From contig NZ_CADIJX010000001.1 of the NCBI RefSeq assembly GCF_902859625.1, positions 496,001 through 560,000 on the forward strand: 64,000 nucleotides of DNA. Direction: 5' to 3'. The notes below the pieces were generated by a model. It did not search any database, was not told where the DNA came from, and worked only from the letters and a program-made list of their open reading frames with translations. The stretch is from Achromobacter pestifer. Lineage in GTDB: Bacteria; Pseudomonadota; Gammaproteobacteria; Burkholderiales; Burkholderiaceae_B. Positions 8,050 through 17,003 of the stretch are shown in pieces (position 1 is the first letter of the stretch; each line of letters begins with the position of its first letter). A program made the translations under genes and the position numbers.

Positions 8050-9246
8050 TCAGGCGGTGGCTTCGCCGCGGGAGGAGCGGCGGCCGTTCAAGCGCCAATG
8101 CAGGCCGACGGCGGCCATGGTCACGGCTGCCGACGCGCATAGCCCCAACGTTTCAAATCCCGCATGGGTGTAGAGCGTGCCAGCGACCGCCGTGCCCACG
8201 CTGGCGCCCAAATACGTGGTGCAGGTGTTCAGCCCCAGCACTGCGCCGCGTTCGTCCGGACGCGCGCGGGACAACAACAGCACCAGCAGATTCAAGCTCA
8301 GCTGAGAGGCGGCGCCCCAGAAGGCCGCAATCGCCAACACGGCGGCCAACGAATGCGCCGCCGGCAGCAGCGCCAGATAGACCAGCGCGATGGCACCCAA
8401 CCCCAGTGGCAAGGCACGGCGCGGCCCCAGCCGTTCGATCAGGGGAGCTCCCGCGATGCCTGCCAGCAAGAAGCCGGCGCCGTAGGCAAACGCGATGAAA
8501 CCGACCTGCCCGGCGGACAGTGCCAGCAAGGTGCGGACATGGTCCGCCAGAAAGGCATACACACCGTAGAAAGCCGACGAAAACGCGAAGCAAGCCAGTA
8601 GCAGCACCGGCACATCGCGGTAGGACAAGGGCGCCAGCAGGCGCGACAGACGCAGCGGTGCGGGGTTTTCGGCGCGGCGTTCCGGTAGTTTGCGCAGGCC
8701 CAGCAGGGCGGTCGCGGCGCACAGGGCCAGGACGCCGTACGTGGCTCGCCAGCCCACGGCATCCGAAATCAGGGCGGACAGCGGCACGCCCGCCACCAGC
8801 GACACCGACCATCCCGCAATGACGCGGCCCAGTGTGCGTGCCTCCTGGCCGGGTGGCGCCACCAACGAGGCTGAACCGTAGGCCGCAGGCAGGATGACGC
8901 CCGCCGCGGCGCCCGCCAGCGCCTGTGCCAAGGTCAGCACGATCCAGTGGGGTGCGCTGGCCGACAGGATCAGCGCCGCAATCAAAACCAGCATCGCGCC
9001 CAGCAATGCACGGCGGATGCCGATGCGGTCGATACGCGCGGCCAGGAAAAATGCACTGGCCGCCGTGGCGGCGCCATAGGCGGAAATGGCCGTGCTGATG
9101 GTCAGGGCGGAGGTCGAAAACGAACCTGCCACATCGCTCAGAATGGGGCTTAGCGCCAAGCCATTGGAGCCGACGACGCTGACGGCGAACATCAATGCGG
9201 GGACGGATGAGGGCGTGCGGGTGTTGCGGTTGCTACGGGTCTGCAT
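8050..9246 (-). CDS. MFS transporter (drug/metabolite efflux type)
   Basis: 398 residues with about twelve hydrophobic segments. After the first comes SPILSDVAGSFSTSALTIST. The loop ARIDRIGIRRALLGAMLVL between segments 2 and 3 is the MFS motif A. The arrangement resembles the arabinose-efflux/YdhP-like DHA1 group, which exports drugs or sugars. It is divergent from an Lrp-type regulator and the two share an 18-bp perfect dyad, so local control is very likely. Substrate unknown. Confidence 0.88.
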   Translation of the reverse strand: MQTRSNRNTRTPSSVPALMFAVSVVGSNGLALSPILSDVAGSFSTSALTISTAISAYGAATAASAFFLAARIDRIGIRRALLGAMLVLIAALILSASAPHWIVLTLAQALAGAAAGVILPAAYGSASLVAPPGQEARTLGRVIAGWSVSLVAGVPLSALISDAVGWRATYGVLALCAATALLGLRKLPERRAENPAPLRLSRLLAPLSYRDVPVLLLACFAFSSAFYGVYAFLADHVRTLLALSAGQVGFIAFAYGAGFLLAGIAGAPLIERLGPRRALPLGLGAIALVYLALLPAAHSLAAVLAIAAFWGAASQLSLNLLVLLLSRARPDERGAVLGLNTCTTYLGASVGTAVAGTLYTHAGFETLGLCASAAVTMAAVGLHWRLNGRRSSRGEATA

Positions 9247-9252
9247 GCCGGA

Positions 9253-9305
9253 ATTTTATTGGAATAAAATAAGGGTTAACTCCGATATTTCCTTATTCCA
9301 TAAAA
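9253..9305. promoter_or_regulatory. Operator dyads between MFS and Lrp genes
   Basis: ATTTTATT (9253-9260) and AATAAAAT (9263-9270) are a perfect 8-bp inverted repeat with a GG centre. GGAATAA (9261-9267) recurs inverted as TTATTCC (9293-9299). AATAAGG (9268-9274) recurs inverted as CCTTATT (9291-9297). The phased AT-rich half-sites fit the multimeric binding of Lrp/AsnC regulators; the binding protein is inferred from adjacency. Confidence 0.6.
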
Positions 9306-9337
9306 GTTCGAATGCCGTAAGGCAGAACCTGATTCCG

Positions 9338-9808
9338 ATGCCAGACCTGGACGACCGCGACCGAAAACTATTAACGCTGCTGGCGGACGACGCCACGCCC
9401 AGCTATGCAGAATTGGGGAAAATGCTGAACCTTTCGGCCCCGGCAGTGCACGAACGGGTCAAGCGCCTGAAGCGCGACGGCCTGATCAAAGGCATCGCGG
9501 CCAAGCTGGACGGCGCCCGTATTGGCCGGCCCTTGCTGGCGTTCGTGCATGTGGACACGAACAACTGGAGCATCACGCAACAAGTGCTGGGTCTGGCCGA
9601 GCTGACCGAGGTCGAAGAGATCCACACCATCACCGGCAAGAGCGCCATGCTGCTGAAGGTGCGCGTGCGTGATACCCAGGCGCTGGAATTGCTGCTGGCG
9701 CGCATTCACAAGATTGACGGCATCACCAACACCACCAGCGATATCGCATTGACCAGCTACCTGGAACGCGGGCCGCTGCCCGATACCACGCCTGACGCGC
9801 AGGCCTGA
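9338..9808 (+). CDS. Lrp/AsnC-family transcriptional regulator
   Basis: 156 residues, the usual size. An N-terminal helix-turn-helix (LDDRDRKLLTLLADD, SYAELGKMLNLSAPAVHERVKRL) is followed by the RAM ligand domain with EVEEIHTITGKSAMLLKVRV and GITNTTSDIALTSYLERGP. These regulators sense amino acids as octamers. The ATG at 9338 begins right before the first helix; in-frame extension upstream would run through the operator. It is divergent from the MFS transporter, probably its target. Confidence 0.88.
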   Translation: MPDLDDRDRKLLTLLADDATPSYAELGKMLNLSAPAVHERVKRLKRDGLIKGIAAKLDGARIGRPLLAFVHVDTNNWSITQQVLGLAELTEVEEIHTITGKSAMLLKVRVRDTQALELLLARIHKIDGITNTTSDIALTSYLERGPLPDTTPDAQA

Positions 9809-9830
9809 GACGGTGCGAGCCCGTGCGGGG

Positions 9831-11012
9831 TTAGCCGCGCGCCGAAGCGGTGCGCAAGCGTAATCGCGTGATCTCGGACGGGGCTCCCAGGCGCTTGGGC
9901 GGACCCCAGTATCCCGTGCCCCGGCTGGTGTAGACCCACATCTTGCCCAGCCGATGCAGGCCAGCCGTGAACGGTTGCTGGAAGCGCACGAAGAACCCCC
10001 ACGGAAAGAACTGGCCGCCATGGGTGTGGCCGGACAGTTGCAGGTGGTAGCCCAAGGGCTCGGCCGCGGCCGCGCTGCGGGGCTGGTGCGCCAGCAATAT
10101 CTTGGCGCAGGCATCTGCCGGGGCGCCCGCCAACGCGGCCTTGGGGTTGCTGCGTTGCTGCGGGTCGAAGGCCCCGGCGCTGTAATCCGTCACGCCGGCC
10201 ACCACAATGGGAAGGCCCGACGGGTGGATCACGGCATGTTCATTCATCAGCACGCGCAGACCCATGCGGCGGAATTCCGCCACCCAGGGCGTCGCGCCTG
10301 AATAATATTCGTGGTTGCCGGTCACCAGGTAGACGCCGTAAGGCGCACGCAACGCGCCCAACGGGCTGGCCTGCGGTGCCAAGTGCTCGACGCTGCCATC
10401 CACGACGTCGCCGGTGATGGCGATCACGTCGGGCAACAGTTCATTCACGGCATCGACGATGGCCTGCACATAGTGCTTCTTGATGGTCGGGCCAACGTGG
10501 ATGTCGCTGATCTGCACAATGGTGAAGCCGTCCAGATCTTGTGGCAGGCCGGGGATCGGCACCTCCACGTCGACGACCCGTGCCCGGCGGCGCGCGTTGT
10601 AGAACCCGATCAGCGTGTCGGCCAGGGCCAGTGCGGCAACGGCCCACGCGCTGATGCTGCGCAGCCGTGTCCACGGCAGTTCGCTTCCCGCAGCCAGGCT
10701 GACCAGCCAGGTCAACAGCAACGCCGCGTCGCGGATCACCGTCAATACGAACAGAGATGAAAACAGCCCCATCGCGATCAGGCCGACCCACGCGATGCGG
10801 TCGCCCCAAGGCGGATGCACGGACGAACGCCCCAACATGCCCAAGGGGATCAATATGCACGACAGGATCAAGGCAAGAATGGCGGCGGTGGCGCCGGCCG
10901 GGTTCAGCAGCGCGTCGGGAATCAAGCGTGCGCCGACATAGACGTGGGCTAGCGCCCCGAGTGTCAGGAAGCGCAGGAAAAACGAGGATTGGCGTAGGGA
11001 CACGGCAGGCAC
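9831..11012 (-). CDS. Membrane-anchored metallophosphoesterase (YkuE/YaeI-like)
   Basis: 393 residues. Four hydrophobic segments occupy roughly residues 10-130, then a calcineurin-type phosphoesterase domain begins at VQISDIHVGPTIKKHY. It continues with ITGDVVDG, the VTGNHEYY metal motif, LLAHQPRSA and LSGHTHGGQFFPW, so all five metal-binding blocks are present. The substrate in related proteins is uncertain; lipid phosphates have been proposed for YaeI-like enzymes. The start is a GTG at 11012 with no strong ribosome site; a second GTG nine bases in is possible. It converges with the Lrp regulator. Confidence 0.85.
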   Translation of the reverse strand: MPAVSLRQSSFFLRFLTLGALAHVYVGARLIPDALLNPAGATAAILALILSCILIPLGMLGRSSVHPPWGDRIAWVGLIAMGLFSSLFVLTVIRDAALLLTWLVSLAAGSELPWTRLRSISAWAVAALALADTLIGFYNARRRARVVDVEVPIPGLPQDLDGFTIVQISDIHVGPTIKKHYVQAIVDAVNELLPDVIAITGDVVDGSVEHLAPQASPLGALRAPYGVYLVTGNHEYYSGATPWVAEFRRMGLRVLMNEHAVIHPSGLPIVVAGVTDYSAGAFDPQQRSNPKAALAGAPADACAKILLAHQPRSAAAAEPLGYHLQLSGHTHGGQFFPWGFFVRFQQPFTAGLHRLGKMWVYTSRGTGYWGPPKRLGAPSEITRLRLRTASARG

Positions 11013-11102
11013 GGGGGCACGCCTGCGTGATGGGCCGGCGCGCGTAGCAAGGGAACCGTCATTCTATGCCGCGCTCCGGCCCTCGGTTTGCTTTGGTTGG
11101 CG

Positions 11103-12329
11103 TCAGCCCCCGACGGATCCCTCCCGCCATAGGAGGCTGGCGTCCATCTCCCGGACGCGGTTGATGCCCAGCATCGCCATATTGCGGTCGACTTCGGCGC
11201 GCAACAGGCCAATGGCGTGGTGGACGCCCGCTTGTCCCCCCACCGCGGCGGCGTAGTTGAAGGGCCGGCCCACGAAGACAAAGTGGGCACCCAAGGCCAG
11301 CGCCTTGAGCACGTCGCCGCCGCGGCGCACGCCACTGTCCATCATGACCGTCATGCCGCCCGCCGCGGCAACAACCGCAGGCAGGGCGCGCAACGGCGAG
11401 ATCGCCCCGTCAAGCTGACGGCCGCCGTGGTTGGACACGATCACGCCATCGACCCCATGTTGGCGGGCCAGCGCCGCGTCTTGCGGATGCAGGATGCCTT
11501 TGATGATCAAGGTGCCGGGCCATTGCTTGCGGATGCGCGCCACGTGTTCCCAACTCAGGTGATCGCGGGCGGTGAAATCACGCAGCACCGATGCCGACAC
11601 GATGGGAGCGCCGCGCGTGGCGAATGAGTTCTCGAAGTGCGGCATGCCGTGCATCATCAAGGTGCGCAGGAAGGTGCCCGCGAGCCAGCGTGGCCGGGTC
11701 AGGCCATCCCAGGCCAGGCGCAGGCTGGGCTTGAGCGGCGTTGCGAAACCGGTGCGCACATTGTTTTCGCGGTTGGCGGAAACGGGGATGTCCACGGTCA
11801 ATACCAACGTTTCGTACCCGGCGCGGCGGGCGCGTTTGACCAGTGCGTCGATCTTCGCCGGGTCGCCGGGCAGGTAGGCCTGGAACCAGGTGCCGGGCGC
11901 TTCGTGGATGACCTCTTCCAATGGGATGAGGGACGTGCCGCTAAGGATGGCCGGGATGTTCTGAGCGCGCGCGGCGCGCGCCAGCATCACGTCGCCACGG
12001 TAGGCGGACAAGGCGCTAATGCCCATCGGGGCGATGCCGAACGGCGACGAGTAGCTGCGCCCGAACAGTTCGGTCTGCTGCGTGCGCCGGGACACGTCGA
12101 CCAGTACGCGAGGCATGAAGCCGTACTGCGCGAACGCGCGCCGGTTGTCTTGCAGCGATTGGTTGTCTTCGGCGGCGCCCGCGACATAGCCGAAGATGGG
12201 GCGGGGCAGACGCCGCCGCGCGGCCGCTTCAAAGTCCTCCAGGGACAACATGCGGGCAAGCGCGCGTGGCAGGGGCTGGCAAGTGGCGGCGCCATCGGGC
12301 GCGGCGGCGGGCAGGGCGGTGGTTGTCAT
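11103..12329 (-). CDS. FMN-dependent L-2-hydroxyacid dehydrogenase (LldD/mandelate dehydrogenase family)
   Basis: 408 residues. The alpha-hydroxyacid oxidase fold is clear: RRRLPRPIFGYVAGAAEDNQ at the start, then SPFGIAPMGISAL, LVLTVDIPVSANRE, IIKGILHPQDA, the catalytic VSNHGGRQLDG, DSGVRRGGDVLKALALGA and GRPFNYAAAVGGQAGV. It would oxidise L-lactate or a similar 2-hydroxyacid and pass electrons to quinone or cytochrome. Length fits the bacterial membrane dehydrogenase group. It has its own upstream region with two dyads. The exact substrate is not resolvable. Confidence 0.9.
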   Translation of the reverse strand: MTTTALPAAAPDGAATCQPLPRALARMLSLEDFEAAARRRLPRPIFGYVAGAAEDNQSLQDNRRAFAQYGFMPRVLVDVSRRTQQTELFGRSYSSPFGIAPMGISALSAYRGDVMLARAARAQNIPAILSGTSLIPLEEVIHEAPGTWFQAYLPGDPAKIDALVKRARRAGYETLVLTVDIPVSANRENNVRTGFATPLKPSLRLAWDGLTRPRWLAGTFLRTLMMHGMPHFENSFATRGAPIVSASVLRDFTARDHLSWEHVARIRKQWPGTLIIKGILHPQDAALARQHGVDGVIVSNHGGRQLDGAISPLRALPAVVAAAGGMTVMMDSGVRRGGDVLKALALGAHFVFVGRPFNYAAAVGGQAGVHHAIGLLRAEVDRNMAMLGINRVREMDASLLWREGSVGG

Positions 12330-12363
12330 GGCGGGCCGGTAAAAGCCCGTAATCTAGCAACGC

Positions 12364-12422
12364 CGCTTTATCGCATAAAGCGAATAAATTATGAAAAGCT
12401 ATTTCGCTTAAAGAGAAATAGC
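12364..12422. promoter_or_regulatory. Two dyads upstream of the 2-hydroxyacid dehydrogenase gene
   Basis: CGCTTTA (12364-12370) / TAAAGCG (12376-12382) is a perfect 7-bp inverted repeat with a TCGCA centre. GCTATTTC (12398-12405) / GAAATAGC (12415-12422) is a perfect 8-bp repeat with a 9-bp spacer. On the minus strand the second is followed by TTTT, so it could also act as a weak terminator for psd. Regulator unknown. Confidence 0.5.
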
Positions 12423-12472
12423 GGCTGCGGCGCGCAATGCGAGCACGCCGCAGGCACGACGGGGTGGCCCGT

Positions 12473-13342
12473 TCAGGCTTGCTTGGGCAGAGCCAGCAGT
12501 TCGCCCATGCGGACGGGGCCCAGTACCGACGGCGTGTCGGCCCAGCGGATCTTGTCCGGCCCGAACAGGACGATGGCGGTCGATCCCAATTTGAAGCGGC
12601 CCATTTCGGCGCCCTTGGCCAGGTGGATTGGCGCACGGGCCACGTCGTCGTAGCGCACGGATTTCACGCGGCGCTTGTACGGCGTGACCAGGCCGGCCCA
12701 GACGGTTTCGATGGACGCCACAATCATCGCGCCAACCAGGATGACCGCCATCGGACCATGCTCGGTATCGAACAGGCAGACAACGCGCTCATTGCGCGCG
12801 AACAAGCGCGGCACGTTACGAGCGGTCAGCGGGTTCACCGAGAACAGGCGGCCCGGGACATGCACCATTTCGCGCAGCGTGCCGGCAACCGGCATGTGCA
12901 CACGGTGATAGTCCTTGGGCGACAGGTAAATGGTGGCGAATTCGCCGCCTTGGAACGGCGCGGCGCGTTCGGCGTCGCCGCCCAGCAGATCAACCAGGCC
13001 GTAGCTGTGGCCCTTGGCCTGGAAAATGCGGCCATGTTCGATGGCGCCCATCTGGCTGATGGCGCCATCGGCCGGACACAACACCGAGCCGGGTTCGTCG
13101 TCCAGCGGGCGCGCATCGTCTTTCAGTGCGCGGGTGAAGAAATCATTGAAGCAATCGTAGGCCAGCGGATCTTCTTGCACGGCCTCGCTCATGTCCACGC
13201 CGTATTTGCGGACAAAGCGCGAGATCATCCAATTCTTGACCGCGGGTTCCCGGCAGTCGGAGGCGTATCCGAAGAAGCGCGACACCAGATGGTGGGGCGC
13301 AAGATACTGGCTGGCGAGAAATACTTGGTCTTTGATCGTCAT
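12473..13342 (-). CDS. psd: Phosphatidylserine decarboxylase proenzyme
   Basis: 289 residues. [15 protein letters not shown] and [13 protein letters not shown] lie in the N-terminal half and [20 protein letters not shown] in the middle. The self-cleavage motif LGST is near the C-terminus, with cleavage expected between G253 and S254 to give the pyruvoyl subunit. It makes phosphatidylethanolamine at the inner membrane. The ATG at 13342 lies downstream of a terminator, so psd has its own promoter. Length is normal for the proteobacterial class. Confidence 0.95.
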   Translation of the reverse strand: MTIKDQVFLASQYLAPHHLVSRFFGYASDCREPAVKNWMISRFVRKYGVDMSEAVQEDPLAYDCFNDFFTRALKDDARPLDDEPGSVLCPADGAISQMGAIEHGRIFQAKGHSYGLVDLLGGDAERAAPFQGGEFATIYLSPKDYHRVHMPVAGTLREMVHVPGRLFSVNPLTARNVPRLFARNERVVCLFDTEHGPMAVILVGAMIVASIETVWAGLVTPYKRRVKSVRYDDVARAPIHLAKGAEMGRFKLGSTAIVLFGPDKIRWADTPSVLGPVRMGELLALPKQA

Positions 13343-13354
13343 CTACGAGCGCTG

Positions 13355-13383
13355 AAAAAACTCGTCCCGCGAACAGCGGGACG
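13355..13383 (-). terminator. Intrinsic terminator after the ABC-F gene
   Basis: On the minus strand CGTCCCGC and GCGGGACG form a perfect 8-bp stem with a 5-base loop, followed by AG and six T (13355-13360). It lies between the ABC-F stop and the psd start. Confidence 0.85.
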
Positions 13384-13451
13384 TGGTTGAAGGTTGCCCG
13401 CACAAGTCTGATTAATGACCGGTGCGGGCAATTCGCGGGATTGTAACGCGA

Positions 13452-15083
13452 TCAGGCCGCTTTGGCCGCCAATTTGGTCTTGTAGAGCCAGTCTTTATAG
13501 TCGTCCAGGTCGCCGTCGAACGGGCTGACGGCGCCATCGGCCACGATGATGAATTCATCCGTGGTTGCGCGCAGCAGGTGGCGGTCGTGCGAGACCAGCA
13601 TCAACGTGCCTTCAAATTGCGCCAGCGCGGTGGTCAGCGCTTCGCGCGTTTCCAGGTCCAAGTGGTTGGTCGGTTCATCCAGCAGCAGCAGGTTGGGGCG
13701 TTCCCAGACAATCAGCGCCAACGCCAGCCGGGCCTTTTCGCCGCCAGAGAATGGGGCGATGGAGCTGGTGGCCATGTTGCCGTTGAAGTTGAAGCTGCCC
13801 AGGAAGTTGCGCAGTTCCTGTTCGCGCACGGTGGGCGCGATCTTCGTCATGTGCCACAAGGGTGATTCGTCGTGGCGCAGCATTTCCACCTGGTGCTGGG
13901 CGAAGTAGCCGATGGACAGGCCTTTGTTGAATTGCGCGTCGCCCGCCAGCGTGTTGAGTTCGCCCGCGATCGTCTTGATGAACGTGGATTTACCTGCGCC
14001 GTTGATCCCCAGCAGGCCGATGCGCTGGCCCGCTTGCAGCGAGAAGTTGATGCCCGACACGATGATCTTGTCGGACACCGCTTGCGTGTCTTCGTCTTCT
14101 AGGCGATAGCCCGCGCTGACTTTCTCCATCGTCAGCAAGGGATTCGGCGCGCGCAGCGGCTCGCGGAATTCAAACGAGAATTCGGCGGCGGCACGCAACG
14201 GCGCCACTTCTTCCATGCGGGCCAGGGCCTTGATGCGGCTTTGCGCCTGGCGTGCCTTGCTGGCCTGGGCCTTGAAGCGGTCGATGAAGGATTGCAGGTG
14301 CGAGCGTTGGCGCATCTGCTTTTCCATCATGCCTTGCGCCAGTTCCAACTGGGCGGCGCGCTGGCGTTCAAACGACGAGTAGTTGCCCGAGTAACGCTTG
14401 AGCTTGCGTTCATCGATGTGGACGATGACGTTGACCACGCCATCCAGGAAGTCGCGATCGTGCGAGATGACGATGAGCGTGCCCGGATAGCGCTTCAGCC
14501 AATCTTCCAGCCAGATGATGGCGTCCAGGTCCAAGTGGTTGGTGGGCTCGTCCAGCAGCAGCAGGTCGGACGGGCACATCAGCGCTTGCGCCAGGTTCAG
14601 GCGCATGCGCCAGCCGCCGGAGAAGCTGGTCAGCGGCAGATGCATCTGCGCTTGGGTGAAGCCCAGGCCTGTCAGCAACTGCTCCGCGCGCGAATGCACC
14701 GTATAGGCATCGGCATCCGCCAGCGCGGCATAGATGTCGCCCATGCGCAGACCGTTCTCGGCGCTTTCGGGTTCCGCTTCCAGTGCGGCCAGTTCCGCTT
14801 CCAGCTTGCGCAGCGTGACGTCGCCGTCAATCGCGTATTCGATGGCCGGGCGGTCCAGTGCGGGAGTCTCTTGCGCCACATACGCCATGCGCCAGCTGGA
14901 GGGGTAGTCCAGATCGCCTTGGTCTGCGTGCAGCGTGCCGCGCAGCAGACCGAACAGGCTCGACTTGCCGGCGCCATTGGCGCCGATCAGGCCGATCTTG
15001 TCGCCGGGGTTCAGTAGCAGGTCAACCTTGTCTAGCAAGGGCTTGACGCCGCGCATGAGTGAAACTTGTTGGAAGCGGATCAT
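13452..15083 (-). CDS. ABC-F family ATPase (YheS/Uup-like ribosome-associated factor)
   Basis: 543 residues with two ATPase domains and no membrane segments. Walker A motifs are GANGAGKSS and GINGAGKST, signature motifs SFSGGWRMRL and PFSGGEKARL, and Walker B motifs LLLDEPTNHLDL (twice). A basic linker (KARQAQSRIKALARMEEV) between the domains is the P-site-tRNA-interaction motif of ABC-F proteins. The ATG at 15083 begins MIRFQQVSLMRG, the conserved N-terminus; a longer in-frame start adds unrelated sequence. It is followed by a strong terminator. YheS is the closest guess, with Uup as the alternative. Confidence 0.9.
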   Translation of the reverse strand: MIRFQQVSLMRGVKPLLDKVDLLLNPGDKIGLIGANGAGKSSLFGLLRGTLHADQGDLDYPSSWRMAYVAQETPALDRPAIEYAIDGDVTLRKLEAELAALEAEPESAENGLRMGDIYAALADADAYTVHSRAEQLLTGLGFTQAQMHLPLTSFSGGWRMRLNLAQALMCPSDLLLLDEPTNHLDLDAIIWLEDWLKRYPGTLIVISHDRDFLDGVVNVIVHIDERKLKRYSGNYSSFERQRAAQLELAQGMMEKQMRQRSHLQSFIDRFKAQASKARQAQSRIKALARMEEVAPLRAAAEFSFEFREPLRAPNPLLTMEKVSAGYRLEDEDTQAVSDKIIVSGINFSLQAGQRIGLLGINGAGKSTFIKTIAGELNTLAGDAQFNKGLSIGYFAQHQVEMLRHDESPLWHMTKIAPTVREQELRNFLGSFNFNGNMATSSIAPFSGGEKARLALALIVWERPNLLLLDEPTNHLDLETREALTTALAQFEGTLMLVSHDRHLLRATTDEFIIVADGAVSPFDGDLDDYKDWLYKTKLAAKAA

Positions 15084-15344
15084 GAATCGTGTGGCTGGGG
15101 GTGGCGCGGCAGGCGCGCGGCAAGGCTCCCGCCACAAGGCGCGGCGCAAAAAAGGGAACCGGGGCGGGATCGCGCGCGAAGCGGGGGAACTGATGGGTGC
15201 AGTCGGGCGCGAAGGCGAAAAAAACGGGTGGCCCGGTTGGGCTACCGTCTAATCGTGGGCGCTATTGTACCGGGCCGCGCGCATTGGCGCAGCAATCCGT
15301 GAATATCGGGGTCAGCGACAGACGTCGTTTCGGCTGAAATCGGC

Positions 15345-16214
15345 TTATCCGGCCGCGATGGCGGCGGCCAACGCCAGGACGCGCTCGGCTTCCTGCGCGT
15401 GCAGGTTTTCCACCAAGGTGCCGTCAACCACGGCCACACCCTGGCCGGCGGCTTGCGCGGCATGCCAGGCGTCCAGGCGCTTGCGGGCGCTGGCCAGTTC
15501 CGCATCGGTGGGAGCGAATGCCGTGTTCGCCGCGGCGATCTGCTTGGGGTGGATCAACGTCTTGCCATCAAAGCCCTGGTCACGCCCTTGGTGGCAGGCG
15601 CTGGCCAGGCCAGCATCGTCTTGCAAGTCCAGATGCACGCCGTCCAATACGATCAGGCCATGTGCACGCGCGGCCATCACGGCAAGGGACCGCGCCAACA
15701 GCGTTTCTTCGCGCGTGGGTGTGTGGCGCGCATGCAGATCCTTGACCAGATCGGAGGTGCCGACCACGATGGCGGCCAACCGGGGGTGGCCCCCCGCGAT
15801 GGCATCCAACCGCAGGAAACCCAGCGGCGTTTCGGCCATGGCCCAAATGGGCAGGTCCGGCGGTGCGCCCGCGGCGTCCAGTGCCTGCGCCAGCGCGGCC
15901 AATTGGTCAGGCGATTGCACTTTGGGCAGCAGCACCGCATCGGCACCGGCCTGGGCGATGGCGCTCACGTCATCCAGGCCCCAGGGCGTGTCCAGCGCAT
16001 TGATGCGCACGATGCATTCGCGCCGGCCGTATCCGCCTTCACGCAGCGCGCGGGTGATCTGCTCGCGAGCCAGTGCCTTGGCATCCGGCGCAACGGCGTC
16101 TTCAAGATCCAGAATCAGCGCATCGGCATCCAGGTTGCGCGCCTTGTCCAGCGCGCGGGCGTTGGCGCCGGGCATGTAGAGGACGGAGCGGCGAGGGCGG
16201 ATGGGAAGCGTCAT
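15345..16214 (-). CDS. HpcH/HpaI-type lyase, CitE-like (citrate/malyl-CoA lyase beta family)
   Basis: 289 residues. RPRRSVLYMPGANARALDKA, DALILDLEDAVAPD and REQITRAL are the CitE N-terminal motifs. RINALDTPWGLDD, AVLLPKVQSPD, PIWAMAETPLGFL and HPRLAAIVVGTSDLVKDL follow. The enzyme would cleave or form a C-C or thioester bond of a malyl-CoA-type substrate; no other citrate lyase subunit is nearby, so true citrate lyase is unlikely. The ATG at 16214 fits the family N-terminus. It starts 37 bp after a response-regulator stop on the same strand. Confidence 0.82.
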   Translation of the reverse strand: MTLPIRPRRSVLYMPGANARALDKARNLDADALILDLEDAVAPDAKALAREQITRALREGGYGRRECIVRINALDTPWGLDDVSAIAQAGADAVLLPKVQSPDQLAALAQALDAAGAPPDLPIWAMAETPLGFLRLDAIAGGHPRLAAIVVGTSDLVKDLHARHTPTREETLLARSLAVMAARAHGLIVLDGVHLDLQDDAGLASACHQGRDQGFDGKTLIHPKQIAAANTAFAPTDAELASARKRLDAWHAAQAAGQGVAVVDGTLVENLHAQEAERVLALAAAIAAG

Positions 16215-16251
16215 GAACGGGAGCAATAAGAAAGAGGCAATAAAAAAGGGA

Positions 16252-16983
16252 TCAGGACTTGAGATTGCCGACGATCTGTACCGGTGTGGTACAGACATAG
16301 CCTACGCCATACACGGTGCGAATGCCCATGTCGCCGCCGGCTTGCTCACGCAGCTTGCGGCGCAACCGGTGCATGTGCGCATCCAACCGATGGGTGTCGT
16401 AGGCGTCAGTGCTGGCGCCCAGCGCTTCGACCAGGCGCGTGCGCGACAAGGGCAGCGGCGCGGCCTGGATCAGCGCGCCGATCAGCCGGCTTTCGGTATC
16501 GGTGATGTCCACGCAGATTTGAGCGGGCGACACCAGTGTCCTGCGCGCGGGATCGAAGCGCCAGGCATCGGATCGTGCGTCGTCGGTATCGGCGGGCGGC
16601 ACGACGCGCAACCGGCGAGCCAAGGCCACCAGCGTGGCGCCCAGCTCGGCCAGATTGACGGGTTTGGTCAAATAGTGGTCGGCGCCCAGGCTCAAGCCCG
16701 ACACCTTGTCTTCGCTGAGCAGGCGGCCCGTCAGCATGACGATGCCCATCAACGGGTAGGTGGTGCGCAAATGCGAGACGCGCGTCAGGGCGTCGCCGTC
16801 GGGAAGCATCGCGTCCAGCACCAGAATGCCGGGCGTGACGGTAAGCAATAGCTGATCCAGCTCGGCCAGTGAGCCTGCGGTGAGGATGGCCTTATCCAGG
16901 CCCAAGTCCTGGATGTATTCGGCGATGGTGTCGCGCCAGTCTCCGTGGTCATCAACGATGATGATCGTCACGGCGCGGTACAT
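16252..16983 (-). CDS. Orphan OmpR-type response regulator
   Basis: 243 residues from ATG 16983. The receiver has IIIVDDHGD, an Asp acceptor in ILVLDAMLPDGD, a switch Thr in GIVMLTGRL, and Lys in HYLTKPV. A winged-helix effector follows (TDTESRLIGALIQAA, DTHRLDAHMHRLRRKL, IRTVYGVGYV). No histidine kinase is adjacent. An alternative TTG start at 17001 has a GGAG site 4 bases upstream and adds six residues; the AAGG in front of ATG 16983 is too close to be a normal site. The start region lies inside a perfect hairpin, which may control translation. Confidence 0.85.
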   Translation of the reverse strand: MYRAVTIIIVDDHGDWRDTIAEYIQDLGLDKAILTAGSLAELDQLLLTVTPGILVLDAMLPDGDALTRVSHLRTTYPLMGIVMLTGRLLSEDKVSGLSLGADHYLTKPVNLAELGATLVALARRLRVVPPADTDDARSDAWRFDPARRTLVSPAQICVDITDTESRLIGALIQAAPLPLSRTRLVEALGASTDAYDTHRLDAHMHRLRRKLREQAGGDMGIRTVYGVGYVCTTPVQIVGNLKS

Positions 16984-17003
16984 CCTTGCGTTTGCACGCA
17001 AGG
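16984..17003. promoter_or_regulatory. Perfect hairpin at the response-regulator start
   Basis: CCTTGCGT (16984-16991) and ACGCAAGG (16996-17003) are perfect 8-bp inverse arms with a 4-base loop. The hairpin abuts the ATG at 16983 and encloses the alternative TTG at 17001, so it could mask the start in the mRNA or act as an operator. Confidence 0.5.
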
